DNA of 64,000 nucleotides from Paenibacillus taichungensis (GCF_013359905.1 NZ_JABMCC010000115.1:682001-746000), one strand, 5' to 3'. Shown: positions 35,653 through 45,455, numbered from the stretch's first letter. A program made the numbers and translations. The notes: generated by a model from the letters alone, not told the origin.

Positions 35653-36894
35653 ATGTCCAACTATAAAGAATTGTCCCCGTCCTTGCGGACGATCATGACA
35701 CCGGGGCCAGTTGAAGTCGACCCAAGAGTTCTGAGGGCATTATCCTTCCCGATCCTGGGGCAGTTTGATCCGGAGTTCACTTCCCTGATGAATGAGACGA
35801 TGGCCATGCTGCGTGAACTATACATGACAGACAATGAGTGGTGTTATCCGGTAGATGGTACATCCCGCTCAGGGATTGAAGCCGTGCTGGTCAGTCTGAT
35901 TCAGCCAGGGGACAAGGTGCTCATCCCCATCTATGGACGTTTCGGACATCTATTGGTTGAAATTTCGGAGCGATGTGGTGCCGAGGTTATCTTTTTTGAA
36001 ACAGAGTGGGGAACGGTATTTGATCCCGAAGAAGTTATTAAGGCGATCCATGCACATAAGCCGAGTTTGGTTGCGATGGTTCACGGTGAGACATCAACCG
36101 GGCAAATGCAGCCTCTCGCCGAGATTGGAAAATCCTGCCGTGAACTCGATATTTTACTTGTCGTCGATGCGGTTGCCACAATTGGAGGGACACCTGTCGA
36201 GACGGATGCCTGGCATCTGGATGCAGTCATGGGAGGAACGCAGAAGTGTTTGTCCGTTCCATCCGGGATGGCCCCATTAACGTATAACAGCCGTGTGGAG
36301 AAGAAACTGATGAGCCGCAAAACCGTCGAACGGGGCCTCCGCGATGCAACAAGCGCTCGGGCTGAAGGGCGCACGATTGCCAGTAATTATTTTGACTTGA
36401 GCCAATTGCAGGACTACTGGAGTTCGGCACGATTGAACCATCATACAGAGGCAACTTCGATGCTCTACGGTCTTCACGAAGGACTGCGAATTTTGCTTCA
36501 GGAAGGTCTGGATGCCCGTTTCCAGAGACATCGGATCAATGAACGTGCGTTAGTCGCGGGAATTCAGGGTATGGGGCTCAAACTGTATGGAGAGATGTCC
36601 AGTAAACTTCCAATGGTCACCTGTATGGAAATTCCGGAAGGCATAGACGGAGAGTCGGTACGCAGCATGCTTCTGAACGATTTCAGTATTGAAATTGCCA
36701 GTTCGTTTGGACCATTGAAAGGCAAGATTTGGCGTATTGGTACGATGGGATTCAGCTGCCAGCGCAAAAATGTACTCCATGTGCTGGGCGCACTGGAAGC
36801 TGTACTGTTGCGTCATCGTCACGCCTTGCCAGCAGGCGAGGCCGTACAGGCAGCGCTGGATGTGTATGCCGGGAAGGAGGGCGCCTTATGTTGA
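35653..36894 (+). CDS. pucG: (S)-ureidoglycine--glyoxylate aminotransferase
   Basis: A 413-residue PLP-dependent class V aminotransferase. TPGPVEVDPRVLRALSFPILGQFDPEF at the N-terminus, the HGETSTGQ motif, VVDAVATIGG with the PLP Asp, and the Schiff-base Lys in MGGTQKCLSVPSG are all visible. In Bacillus the PucG enzyme transfers the amino group of ureidoglycine to glyoxylate, giving oxalurate and glycine. Related alanine-glyoxylate and serine-pyruvate enzymes share these motifs, so the call rests partly on the neighbours. GTG 35647 and ATG 35653 are both possible; the ATG is better placed. It overlaps the next gene by seven bases. Confidence 0.92.
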   Translation: MSNYKELSPSLRTIMTPGPVEVDPRVLRALSFPILGQFDPEFTSLMNETMAMLRELYMTDNEWCYPVDGTSRSGIEAVLVSLIQPGDKVLIPIYGRFGHLLVEISERCGAEVIFFETEWGTVFDPEEVIKAIHAHKPSLVAMVHGETSTGQMQPLAEIGKSCRELDILLVVDAVATIGGTPVETDAWHLDAVMGGTQKCLSVPSGMAPLTYNSRVEKKLMSRKTVERGLRDATSARAEGRTIASNYFDLSQLQDYWSSARLNHHTEATSMLYGLHEGLRILLQEGLDARFQRHRINERALVAGIQGMGLKLYGEMSSKLPMVTCMEIPEGIDGESVRSMLLNDFSIEIASSFGPLKGKIWRIGTMGFSCQRKNVLHVLGALEAVLLRHRHALPAGEAVQAALDVYAGKEGALC

Positions 36895-38486
36895 ACCAGA
36901 TGCCGATATCCAGGGAGGTGATGGTTACCTCCCCACATTATTTGGCGAGTGCGGTTGGCAGCTCAATGCTCCAGCAGGGTGGTAACGCTTATGATGCTGC
37001 TGTCGCTGTAAGTGCCGCGCTGGGCGTAGTCTACCCGCATATGACTGGACTTGGCGGAGATGCTTTCTTTCTGATTCACGACGGTGCAAGTGGTGACATA
37101 ACGGCCTACAACGGTAGCGGTCGTTCAGCAGCAGGCATTCATGCCGACACGTTCAAAGCGATGGGGATGAGCGCCATTCCTCAGCGAGGTGTGCTTAGTG
37201 CAATTACCGTTCCTGGAATGGTAGATACATGGTGGGAAGTCTGGTCCCGCTATGGGAAGTTAAAGTGGGAACAGTTGCTTGAACCAGCTGCGCTATATGC
37301 GGAAAAGGGATGTCCTGTATCTCGAAATCTGCGCCTGTGGCTGGAACGTGATGAGGATTTCATTATGGGGCATACAACGCTGCGAGCGGTATTTGCCCCT
37401 TTTGGTACACTTTTGCAGGAAGGGGATCTGCTCTTGCAGCCTGATCTTGCCTCTTCCATTCGCCTGATTCAGGCAGGTGGACGCGATGTTTTTTATACCG
37501 GGGAACTGGCGGAGCAGCTAACTTCGGCTATTCGTGAGGATGGCGGCATGCTTGCCCCAGCAGATTTCGCGGCTCACAAGGGAGAGTGGGTGAAGCCGAT
37601 CACTACCGATTACCGTGGCTATCAAGTTCACCAGATGCCGCCGAATTCACAGGGCTTCTCGATGCTGATGATGTTGAATATGCTGGAACATATTGATCTA
37701 TCTTCCGTGGCGCGCACGTCCCCCGAGTTTTATCATCTGATGGCTGAAGTGGTCAAAAAGGCATTTCGTGACCGTGATCGTTATCTCACAGATCCGGATT
37801 TCAGGGATATTCCGCTGGAAAATTTGTTGTCCAAGGTTTATGGAAATGAATTATGGAACGAGATTCAGTCCGCTCCACCTGCTGTGGCACAGCCTTTTCT
37901 GTCCAAAATGATGGGTCAGGATACGGCTTATGCGGCGGTTGTGGACAATGAAGGCAATGCCGTCTCGTTTATCCAGAGCCTGTACTTTGATTTTGGCGCT
38001 GCTTATGTGCCCGGGGATACGGGTGTGATCATGCAGAACCGAGGTTCCTTTTTCTCACTTGATCCGAAGGACGCTAACGTATTAGAACCAAATAAACGCT
38101 CATTCCACACCCTAATGCCGGGTCTTGTCACTCGTAACGGGAAACCTTATATGCTCGTAGGCACGCAGGGTGGTGAAGGCCAACCTCAGACACAGTTATC
38201 AGTTCTTACGGGTGTGCTGGACTACGGTCTGAACATTCAGGAAGCCATTGGGCTACCGCGTTGGGTGTATGGGCGTACCTGGGGCGAGGAAGGCGACACG
38301 ATGAGAGTGGAGAACCGCTATCATGACGACGTATGTGACACGCTTACCCGGTGGGGACATAACGTCGAAGCCAGAGCGCCGTGGGACGGGATTATGGGGC
38401 AGTCACAAGGGATTGTCATCCGTGAAGATGGCATGATTAGCGGGGCAGCAGATCCCAGGGGAGATGGCATGGCTATCGGCTGGTAG
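36888..38486 (+). CDS. Gamma-glutamyltransferase-family protein in the purine operon (possible oxamate amidohydrolase)
   Basis: A 532-residue Ntn-hydrolase of the gamma-glutamyltranspeptidase family: N-terminal SAVGSSMLQQGGNAYDAAVA, TGLGGDAFFLIHD, and the autoprocessing region near residue 345 with a Thr nucleophile in GQDTAYAAVVDNEGNAVS. The usual TTH of true glutathione enzymes is replaced by DTAY. There is no signal peptide, unlike exported GGT. It is translated from within the pucG end (ATG 36888, seven-base overlap, AAGGAGGG site). In the Klebsiella hpx purine cluster a family member, HpxW, hydrolyses oxamate; PucG makes oxalurate, the precursor of oxamate. I therefore favour an oxamate or related amidase over a glutathione enzyme; this is inference. 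Confidence 0.85.
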   Translation: MLNQMPISREVMVTSPHYLASAVGSSMLQQGGNAYDAAVAVSAALGVVYPHMTGLGGDAFFLIHDGASGDITAYNGSGRSAAGIHADTFKAMGMSAIPQRGVLSAITVPGMVDTWWEVWSRYGKLKWEQLLEPAALYAEKGCPVSRNLRLWLERDEDFIMGHTTLRAVFAPFGTLLQEGDLLLQPDLASSIRLIQAGGRDVFYTGELAEQLTSAIREDGGMLAPADFAAHKGEWVKPITTDYRGYQVHQMPPNSQGFSMLMMLNMLEHIDLSSVARTSPEFYHLMAEVVKKAFRDRDRYLTDPDFRDIPLENLLSKVYGNELWNEIQSAPPAVAQPFLSKMMGQDTAYAAVVDNEGNAVSFIQSLYFDFGAAYVPGDTGVIMQNRGSFFSLDPKDANVLEPNKRSFHTLMPGLVTRNGKPYMLVGTQGGEGQPQTQLSVLTGVLDYGLNIQEAIGLPRWVYGRTWGEEGDTMRVENRYHDDVCDTLTRWGHNVEARAPWDGIMGQSQGIVIREDGMISGAADPRGDGMAIGW

Positions 38487-38593
38487 CGTGATTTATGTAA
38501 AGCATCATGCATAGATCCAAAGAAGATCATCTTTAGAATGCAGGATCAGAATAAGTAAATTTACGCAGATAGATACGGATAGGGGAGATTATC

Positions 38594-39916
38594 ATGGGAA
38601 CGATCCTGCTAAAAGGTGCACAACTCGTCACAATGAATGCAGAAGAGGATGTATTTACGGGAGATTTGCTGATCGAGGACAATAAAATCAAAGAAATTGC
38701 GGAGCATATCGATGTTCAGGCAGATCAGGTCATTGATGCTCGAGGCAAAGTACTGCTTCCAGGTTTTATCCAGACGCATATTCATCTGTGTCAGACCTTG
38801 TTCCGTGGACGTGCGGACGACCTGGAACTGATGGATTGGCTTCGTCAACGCATTTGGCCGCTTGAGGCGGCGCATGATGAAGAGTCTGTCTATTACTCGG
38901 CGATGCTCGGCTTGGGCGAATTGATTTCCAGCGGTACAACAACGATTTTGGATATGGAGACCGTGCATCATACCGATTCGGCTTTTCAGGCGATGGCTCA
39001 GAGCGGCATTCGGGTGATTTCCGGCAAAGTAATGATGGATCACGGGGATGAAGTTCCTGAACCGCTGCGTGAAAATACGGCTACCTCGCTGCAACAAAGT
39101 GTCGATTTGTTGGAGAAATGGAATGGATTCGGCGGTGGGCGCATTCAGTATGCGTTTTGTCCACGCTTCGTCGTTTCGTGCACCGAGGAACTATTGGTAG
39201 AGGTACGTGACCTGTCGAATAAGTACCATGTGAAGGTGCACACCCACGCCTCCGAAAATCGTGGGGAGATCGAATTGGTTGAACACGAACGCGGCATGCG
39301 CAACATTGTCTATCTGGATCATATCGGTCTGGCTACCCCAAGACTGGTGCTTGCCCACTGTGTGTGGCTGAGTGAGGAAGAGAAGGAGATTATTCGCAAA
39401 CGCGGTGTAAAAGTCACCCACTGCCCTGGATCGAATATGAAACTCTCCTCGGGTATAGCTGATATTCCTGATCTGCTGAATCGCCAGATTGCGGTGGGGA
39501 TTGGTGCGGATGGTGCACCGTGCAACAACAATCTGGATATGTTTCAGGAAATGCGCCTGACCGCGCTCATTCAAAAGGTGCCTCACGGTCCAACAGTGAT
39601 GGACGCCCGGACGGTGCTGCGCATGGCGACGATGGGTGGAGCAGAAGTGCTCGGAATGTCCAAGGAAATCGGCAGTCTGGAAGTGGGGAAAAAAGCAGAT
39701 ATGTTGCTGCTGGATCTGGATGATTTTCATACGTACCCTTCCTATGAGACTGATGTGTACTCCCGTGTAGTCTATTCTGCAACTCGCAGCTGTGTAGACA
39801 CCGTTATTATTGATGGAAGCATCGTGCTCCAAAACCGGAAGATTCAAACGATTGATCGTGGTATCGTACTTCGTGAATCGGATAAAAGTATTGCAAGATT
39901 GATGAAACGCATCTAA
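38594..39916 (+). CDS. Amidohydrolase of the ATZ/TRZ family, probable guanine deaminase
   Basis: A 440-residue metal-dependent deaminase. Metal ligands are visible as HxH in THIHLCQTLFRG, His in VKVHTHASENRGE, His in LAHCVWLS and Asp in IGADGAPCNNNLDMF. The C-terminal MATMGGAEVLGMSKEIGSLEVGKKADMLL is typical of the family. The family includes guanine, 8-oxoguanine, cytosine, 5'-deoxyadenosine and S-adenosylhomocysteine deaminases. Because the gene sits between the urate branch and the xanthine dehydrogenase genes, deamination of guanine to xanthine (or of a related purine) is the best guess. ATG 38594 follows a GGGGAGA site. It lies about 107 bases after the previous gene without a clear terminator. 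Confidence 0.82.
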   Translation: MGTILLKGAQLVTMNAEEDVFTGDLLIEDNKIKEIAEHIDVQADQVIDARGKVLLPGFIQTHIHLCQTLFRGRADDLELMDWLRQRIWPLEAAHDEESVYYSAMLGLGELISSGTTTILDMETVHHTDSAFQAMAQSGIRVISGKVMMDHGDEVPEPLRENTATSLQQSVDLLEKWNGFGGGRIQYAFCPRFVVSCTEELLVEVRDLSNKYHVKVHTHASENRGEIELVEHERGMRNIVYLDHIGLATPRLVLAHCVWLSEEEKEIIRKRGVKVTHCPGSNMKLSSGIADIPDLLNRQIAVGIGADGAPCNNNLDMFQEMRLTALIQKVPHGPTVMDARTVLRMATMGGAEVLGMSKEIGSLEVGKKADMLLLDLDDFHTYPSYETDVYSRVVYSATRSCVDTVIIDGSIVLQNRKIQTIDRGIVLRESDKSIARLMKRI

Positions 39917-40045
39917 TCAAATGCAAACGGATGAAACTCATCCAATGGACTGTCTGAGCAGGAGTTAGACTTTCAATCTTCGCTAAAAAGGCTCAGAATC
40001 ACTTCTACGGATTCGGATTCAAATCCCTGAAAGGATGGAGACGCC

Positions 40046-41221
40046 ATGGAAATGCATGATATGTGTGCAATTACAGTGCGGGAACCGCGCTGTGTTCTCG
40101 CAACAGCAGTTAAGGTAGAAGGTCATGCTTACCGTAAGCAAGGAGTCTCTATGCTTTTGACCGAAGAAGGTACGATGTATGGCAGCATCAGTCCAGGTTG
40201 TCTGGAGAGTGATCTGCAAGCTAGGGTGGACCGTGTGCTGGATACACAGCAGTTGGAATTCGTGGAGTATGATATGCGTCCCGAAGATGATCTGTCCTGG
40301 GGAGAAACCATTGGCTGCGGCGGATTAATTATAGTGCTTTTAGAGCCGGTATGTGGTGAACTCAGGTCGGTCATGTCCCATATGCATGCGTATTTTCAAT
40401 GTGGCTCAGCTGTGGTACTAACCCGTTCATTCTACGAGCATTACACCCAAATTCATTATTTGATTCAGCTCGCTGAGGATGAGGAAAGCCAGACATCATT
40501 ATCACATTCTCCAGTTGCCAAGGGAGCTTCTCTAGGGCCAATAAATACGTTGATTACAGAGGATACACCGCGACTATCGTTAGTCGTTATTCATTCGTCT
40601 GAAGCTGACGCTGTCGCATCTAATTCTGGAGAGAGTGATCTTCAGAGGCATGGATTGAATGATGCAGAGCGGTGGGATGTTCCCCTCCAGATCTCTGCAA
40701 GATATGAGCCCAAATCCCGTCTAATTATCATTGGAGCCGGAAATGATGTGATTCCGGTCGCCCGTCTGGGCAAATCAGCAGGATTTCGTGTGGTCATAGC
40801 AGATTGGCGAGAAACCTTATGCACCGCGGAACGCTTTCCGGGGGTTGAACTTATCCATGGTTTCCCAAGTGAGATCATGCCTGTATTGGATATCCAAAGC
40901 GGGGATTATATCGTATTGATGAGTCATCAGTTTCCGAGAGAACGGGAATTTCTTGAATTACTTGAGGATCGAGATTATGCATATATCGGTATTATGGGCT
41001 CCAGAACACGGACAGCACGTTTGCTGAACGATCTCCCCCCACTAAAACATCTGCATTCACCCGTTGGCTTGAGCATTGGTGCTGACGGACCGGAAGAGAT
41101 CGCAATCAGTATCGCAGCAGAACTTATTGCCAGTAAACGAGCTGCTGTTGCCACAGAGCGTCGCAACGTACAGAGGGGGATTGCACATGCGACTGACAGG
41201 CATCGTGCTAGCGGCAGGTAA
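40046..41221 (+). CDS. pucA: XdhC/CoxI-family protein, xanthine dehydrogenase maturation factor
   Basis: A 391-residue protein of the XdhC family. The N-terminal XdhC/CoxI domain has SPGCLESDL and GCGGLIIVLLEP. The C-terminal Rossmann domain has IIIGAGNDVIPVARLGKSAGF and ends with YIGIMGSRTRT and SIGADGPEEIAISIAAELIA. Members bind molybdenum cofactor and insert the sulfurated form into xanthine dehydrogenase; PucA of Bacillus plays this part. The central region (about residues 130-220) is less conserved and polar. The ATG lies eight bases downstream of AAGGATGGAG. It overlaps pucB by 35 bases. Confidence 0.9.
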   Translation: MEMHDMCAITVREPRCVLATAVKVEGHAYRKQGVSMLLTEEGTMYGSISPGCLESDLQARVDRVLDTQQLEFVEYDMRPEDDLSWGETIGCGGLIIVLLEPVCGELRSVMSHMHAYFQCGSAVVLTRSFYEHYTQIHYLIQLAEDEESQTSLSHSPVAKGASLGPINTLITEDTPRLSLVVIHSSEADAVASNSGESDLQRHGLNDAERWDVPLQISARYEPKSRLIIIGAGNDVIPVARLGKSAGFRVVIADWRETLCTAERFPGVELIHGFPSEIMPVLDIQSGDYIVLMSHQFPREREFLELLEDRDYAYIGIMGSRTRTARLLNDLPPLKHLHSPVGLSIGADGPEEIAISIAAELIASKRAAVATERRNVQRGIAHATDRHRASGR

Positions 41222-41831
41222 GAGCAGCCGAATGGGGCGGGATAAACTGTCTATCGTCATGCCTGATGGAAGATGTTTGGCTGGATGGACATTGGAAGCT
41301 GCATTGAATTCCGATTTGGAGAAAGTTATCTGTGTGGTCAAACCTGAGGATTCACTGGCATGGATTCCCTCCATCTGGCTTAATGCAGCATCATATGGCG
41401 GTAATCTTGATATGAGGACGAAGCTACAGATTGCAATCTGTACCGACTATGCATACGGTATGGCCATGTCCCTTCATTGTGGCATTCTGTCTGCAATGGC
41501 ATACAGGCCAGAAGGTGTGATGATGATTTTGGCAGATCAACCGTTATTGCAGGCACGAGATATTAACAGGGTTGCTGAATCGTTAGCCGTCAACAAACGG
41601 TGTGATTATGCAGCAGCTACGGATGGCAGTGGAGGTAAGCCTCCGGTCGCCTTTCGTGAACATATGCTGGGGCCTCTTTTGTCGCTCAGCGGAGATGAGG
41701 GGGCGCGAAAAATCATACGCAATGCCAAATATACAGGCACACATGTATCGTTGTCTGATTTTAGCTTTTGGGATGCGGATACCGAACCAGAGCTCGAGCG
41801 AATTTTGGATTATGTGAATGGGATAAGATGA
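41187..41831 (+). CDS. pucB: Molybdenum cofactor cytidylyltransferase-like protein
   Basis: A 214-residue nucleotidyltransferase of the MobA/MocA type. It has the N-terminal nucleotide-binding loop LAAGKSSRMGRDKL, then the GMAMSLHCGI segment and MILADQPLL with the metal Asp, and GGKPPVAF. MocA enzymes attach CMP to molybdopterin for the xanthine dehydrogenase family, which agrees with the flanking genes. I start at ATG 41187 behind GAGGGGG; the frame is open further upstream but only as overlap with pucA. It is the last gene of the first transcription unit; a terminator follows. Confidence 0.88.
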   Translation: MRLTGIVLAAGKSSRMGRDKLSIVMPDGRCLAGWTLEAALNSDLEKVICVVKPEDSLAWIPSIWLNAASYGGNLDMRTKLQIAICTDYAYGMAMSLHCGILSAMAYRPEGVMMILADQPLLQARDINRVAESLAVNKRCDYAAATDGSGGKPPVAFREHMLGPLLSLSGDEGARKIIRNAKYTGTHVSLSDFSFWDADTEPELERILDYVNGIR

Positions 41832-41884
41832 ATGAAAATCAAGGCAGAAGGAGCGATTCCTTGTGTATTATTTCTCGAAGTAAT

Positions 41885-41927
41885 GAGGTCAGCCAGACCA
41901 TCTGGTTGGCCTCTTTATCGTTTTTAT
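41885..41927 (+). terminator. Rho-independent terminator splitting the purine locus
   Basis: GAGGTCAGCCAGA and TCTGGTTGGCCTC form a 13-base stem (two wobbles) with a three-base loop, followed by TTTATCGTTTTTATC. It ends the unit that contains pucA-pucB. The rest of the 41832-42139 gap holds the promoter listed at 42034-42062 and no convincing gene. Confidence 0.82.
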
Positions 41928-42033
41928 CTAATTGGTTATGTAGTGGCTTGTGTTAGCTTTTGAGAGTTAATAATGCATCAGGCACAAATTAAACCATCTA
42001 TTTATACGTTTATCCAAAATGATGTGAAGATAA

Positions 42034-42062
42034 TTGACCTTATTGTTGCAGTCCCATATGAT
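42034..42062 (+). promoter_or_regulatory. Promoter of the pucC-pucD-pucE unit
   Basis: TTGACC (42034-42039), exactly 17 bases, TATGAT (42057-42062). This is a good SigA-type promoter and shows that the xanthine dehydrogenase subunits can be transcribed on their own. Confidence 0.7.
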
Positions 42063-42139
42063 TTGAAGAATTATTTGGATCATTCGTTCATATCCAACAC
42101 CCCGCAGACAGATTCCAGGTAGAGAAGGGAGATGGAAGG

Positions 42140-43054
42140 ATGGTCATGCCGGCATATGGGTCAGGAGCGCAACCAACGGTTTGGCAGCCCGTTAATCTAG
42201 ATGAACTTCAAGCTTTAAAGAATGAGCTGTCCGGGAAGTATTATTTTGCAGCAGGGACCACATTATTACGTACTCAGTGGGAGGGCGGCCTTGTACCTGT
42301 ACCTGAGCATATGATCAGCCTTGCTCGTATTCCAGATGCAAGCGGCGTATATGTGGATGGAGATGATTTGGTCATTGGAGCACTGACGCGATTAAGTCAT
42401 TGTGCCACAGACGTTCTTCTACAACAGCTGCCCATTTTACAATCTGCAATGAACGCTATCGCCGCTCCTTCTATTCGAAATTTGGCGACAATTGGCGGAA
42501 ACATTGTATCGGGAGTAGGAGACTCCATTCCCGCACTCCTTGTCTACGATGCACAGCTGTACTGGTTGACGGACAACGGCATGGAGATGCGCAGTCTTTC
42601 GTCCTGGCTGAACGGTGGTCGTGACGGCAGTCGCAACCCGAATGATGTATTAATGAGAATTCATATTCCAATGGAAAATACGCCTTTGCCTGATGCCAAT
42701 AGCGAGCAGACAGCTGTGGCGCGTGAAATTTCATTTTACCGTAAACTGGGTCGGCGGGAGACCTTTACAGCATCGCTGGTGACGATTGCTTTTCACGGAG
42801 AAGTGGATATAGATGGCCACTGGATTAAGATAGCGATCGCTGCAGGTGGAGGTTCAGGTATGGCCATGCGACTTACGGAGTCGGAAAAGCTGCTTCTTGG
42901 CGGGGAGACTTCAGTTATGCAAGCTTCATCTTTAGCTGCCTCGGTTATGGCGGAATTCGTGACTTATAGCGATGCATTCGCTACAGAAGAGTACCGCAAA
43001 CAAACGGCAGGTAATATGCTCGGTGCCGGACTCTGGGAAGCACTTCGCTCATAA
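42140..43054 (+). CDS. pucC: Xanthine dehydrogenase FAD-binding subunit
   Basis: A 304-residue FAD-binding subunit of the CoxM type. The FAD-binding YYFAAGTTLLRTQWEGG and AAPSIRNLATIGGNIVSGVGDSIPAL segments are in the N-terminal two thirds, and a CO_deh_flav C-terminal domain (YRKLGRRETFTASLVTIAF) follows. It carries electrons from the iron-sulfur subunit to the acceptor. The ATG at 42140 is about nine bases from GAAGGGA. It is the first gene of the unit that encodes the three enzyme subunits in the order FAD, molybdenum, iron-sulfur. Confidence 0.92.
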   Translation: MVMPAYGSGAQPTVWQPVNLDELQALKNELSGKYYFAAGTTLLRTQWEGGLVPVPEHMISLARIPDASGVYVDGDDLVIGALTRLSHCATDVLLQQLPILQSAMNAIAAPSIRNLATIGGNIVSGVGDSIPALLVYDAQLYWLTDNGMEMRSLSSWLNGGRDGSRNPNDVLMRIHIPMENTPLPDANSEQTAVAREISFYRKLGRRETFTASLVTIAFHGEVDIDGHWIKIAIAAGGGSGMAMRLTESEKLLLGGETSVMQASSLAASVMAEFVTYSDAFATEEYRKQTAGNMLGAGLWEALRS

Positions 43055-43121
43055 AAGAAAACCATTTTGGAGAAGCAAAGTGTGAGACCAACAGCTTCTG
43101 AAGGCAGAAAGGAGAGAGAAA

Positions 43122-45455
43122 ATGCTGTTAAATCGGGATAGTAGTGGGAAACGCTGGCATCTGCGGCCAGATGGTATAGGCAAAGTAACAGGACAGCTTC
43201 AATATCTGACAGACATGACGCTGCCCAATATGATCCACGGAAGGGTCCTTCGAAGCTCTTACCCTTATGCCCGCATATTGTCTATCGATACTACCAAAGC
43301 GGAAGCTATGGAAGGTGTATTTGCTGTACTCACCGCCAAAGATGTACCCGGTTTGAACCTGTTTGGCATCGCAACTCCGGATCAGCCTGTATTTTGCGAG
43401 CATGTCGTTCGTTATGTCGGTGATGCCATTGCCGCAGTTGCTGCGGACTCCCCGGAACGTGCAGCGCTCGCTCTGGATGCCATCCATGTTGAGTATGAAG
43501 AATGGACTCCGCTAGACAGCCCAGAAGCTGCACTGGCACCCGGTGCACCAGAGCTCCATGAACATGGCCCCGGCAATGTGCTGCACCGTACCGAAATCAA
43601 GCGAGGCAATATAGATGAGGGCTTTGCTGCATGCGAACATATTGTGAGTGAGACGTACGATACCCCTCGGCAGATGCATGCCTATATGGAGACAGAAGGC
43701 GGGTTATTTGTTCCTGATGAAAATGGGAGACTCCATGTCTACGCGGCTACACAGCATGGTTACAAGGACAGGATGCAGCTTGCCCGAATCATTGGATGTT
43801 CCGAAGAGGATATCCGGGTGGTCTCATCTCCGATAGGTGGTTCTTTTGGCGGGAAAGATGAGCTGAATGTGCAGCCTTATGGGGCACTGCTTGCTTTAAG
43901 GTCCGGACGTCCTGTGAAAATGCACAATTCACGCAAAGAATCCGTACGTGCAGGCCTGAAGCGCCATCCGATGAAAATTGAGATGCAGACTGGAATCAGC
44001 CGTGAAGGCATGATCCAGGCTCACCGAGTCCGCATTACCGCAGACACCGGAGCATATGCCACGCTGGGGGCACCCGTCCTGAATTTTTGCACAGAACACT
44101 GTCTCGGACCTTATTCTATTCCCAATGTAGATGTGGAGGGTGTCTCGGTATATACGAATAATGGGGTGTCGGGAGAGTTTCGCGGATTTGGCGGAAATCA
44201 GGCGATCTTTGCAATGGAGGGTCAGATGGATCGACTCGCCGAGATTATGGATATAGACCCCTGGGAGTTTCGGAGACGCAACATGAGGGAAAAGACCGAT
44301 CCTGGGCCACTAAATCAACGGATTCTGGTCACGGATGGTCTGTCGCAAGTATGGGAGGCGCTGGATCGTTCGGAGTTATGGCAAAAGCATCAGCATCCCC
44401 CAGCAGATATTGCTCTGCCTCCCTGGATTAAACGTGGAGTGGGTGCAGCCATCGCGATGCACGGAGCAGGGTTGGGTTATGGAATACCCGATCCGGCGGG
44501 CGGCCGTCTATCTCTGAATGCCGAAGGTAAGATTGAAGTGGCATTCAGCTACGAAGAATTCGGTCAGGGACTCATTGCCACGCTGGAAATGATGCTCTGC
44601 GATCTGTTCTACTGCTCAACATCCGATCTGAGTATTATTATTGGGGATACGGATCGAGTGCCGCACAGTGGTTCAAGCACCGCTTCGCGTTCAACGACGA
44701 TGGCCTGGATGGCTCTTCAGCGATTACAGGCACCATTTCGGTCCAAAATTTTGTCAGTAGCCTCTGCTTTGTCAGGAATTCCTGCTGACGAACTGATTAC
44801 TGGAATAGAGGGAGTATGGCGTAAGGGACAGCTTTCTCCAGAAATTAAAGCAGATGAACCGGCGATGAATTCCAGCGTTGTTGTTTCTTACGTTGATCTA
44901 GCGAAGCATGGAGAAGCAGAAGATTGGATTTTTGATACTCAATTTGAATATCCGACCACGCCGGACAATGTTGTTGGTGGGCATTATCTATATACGTATG
45001 CGGCAGTAGCAGCAGAAGTGGAGGTAAACACACTAACCGGGGAAGCCAAATTGCTGGATACGAGGCATGTGGTGGCTGCTGGCCCTGTCATCAATCCAAT
45101 GGGATTCATCGGACAGATCGAAGGCGGAAGTGTAATGGCTCTGGGTTTTACATTGACCGAGGATGCCGTGATGCAAGACAGTCGCTATATGACAACCAAT
45201 TTGGACACCTACCTGATTCCGACGATTCGCGACATTCACACCAATCTGGATGTGGAGGCCATTGAAGATTTGCCAGAGGGCGATCCGTTTGGACCACGGG
45301 GTATTGGCGAGATTGGTTCGGTGGCGCTTGCTCCGGCCATAACAGCTGCGATTCATCAGGCTACAGGTGTGTGGGTTAATCGTTTGCCAGTTCCGCGCGA
45401 TCAACTGATCAAACCAATTGGCGTCTTGCTTCAGGAAGGAGTGAGCTCATCATGA
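43122..45455 (+). CDS. pucD: Xanthine dehydrogenase molybdenum-binding subunit
   Basis: A 777-residue catalytic subunit of the xanthine oxidase family. Molybdenum cofactor and active-site segments are visible: SPIGGSFGGKDELNVQPYGALLAL, GEFRGFGGNQAIFAMEGQMD with the family Arg, FGQGLIATLEMM, SSTASRSTTM and the catalytic Glu in GPRGIGEIGSVALAPAITAA. It hydroxylates hypoxanthine or xanthine to urate. ATG 43122 follows an AGGAGAG site. It overlaps pucE by four bases, so the subunits are made together. Confidence 0.94.
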   Translation: MLLNRDSSGKRWHLRPDGIGKVTGQLQYLTDMTLPNMIHGRVLRSSYPYARILSIDTTKAEAMEGVFAVLTAKDVPGLNLFGIATPDQPVFCEHVVRYVGDAIAAVAADSPERAALALDAIHVEYEEWTPLDSPEAALAPGAPELHEHGPGNVLHRTEIKRGNIDEGFAACEHIVSETYDTPRQMHAYMETEGGLFVPDENGRLHVYAATQHGYKDRMQLARIIGCSEEDIRVVSSPIGGSFGGKDELNVQPYGALLALRSGRPVKMHNSRKESVRAGLKRHPMKIEMQTGISREGMIQAHRVRITADTGAYATLGAPVLNFCTEHCLGPYSIPNVDVEGVSVYTNNGVSGEFRGFGGNQAIFAMEGQMDRLAEIMDIDPWEFRRRNMREKTDPGPLNQRILVTDGLSQVWEALDRSELWQKHQHPPADIALPPWIKRGVGAAIAMHGAGLGYGIPDPAGGRLSLNAEGKIEVAFSYEEFGQGLIATLEMMLCDLFYCSTSDLSIIIGDTDRVPHSGSSTASRSTTMAWMALQRLQAPFRSKILSVASALSGIPADELITGIEGVWRKGQLSPEIKADEPAMNSSVVVSYVDLAKHGEAEDWIFDTQFEYPTTPDNVVGGHYLYTYAAVAAEVEVNTLTGEAKLLDTRHVVAAGPVINPMGFIGQIEGGSVMALGFTLTEDAVMQDSRYMTTNLDTYLIPTIRDIHTNLDVEAIEDLPEGDPFGPRGIGEIGSVALAPAITAAIHQATGVWVNRLPVPRDQLIKPIGVLLQEGVSSS

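Noticed and set aside
39191..39847. 218-codon minus-strand frame opposite the guanine-deaminase-like gene
   Set aside because: Lies fully within a conserved gene, has a His-rich shadow composition and no ribosome site.
41832..41965. Short frames right after pucB
   Set aside because: They run through the terminator at 41885 and show no family resemblance.
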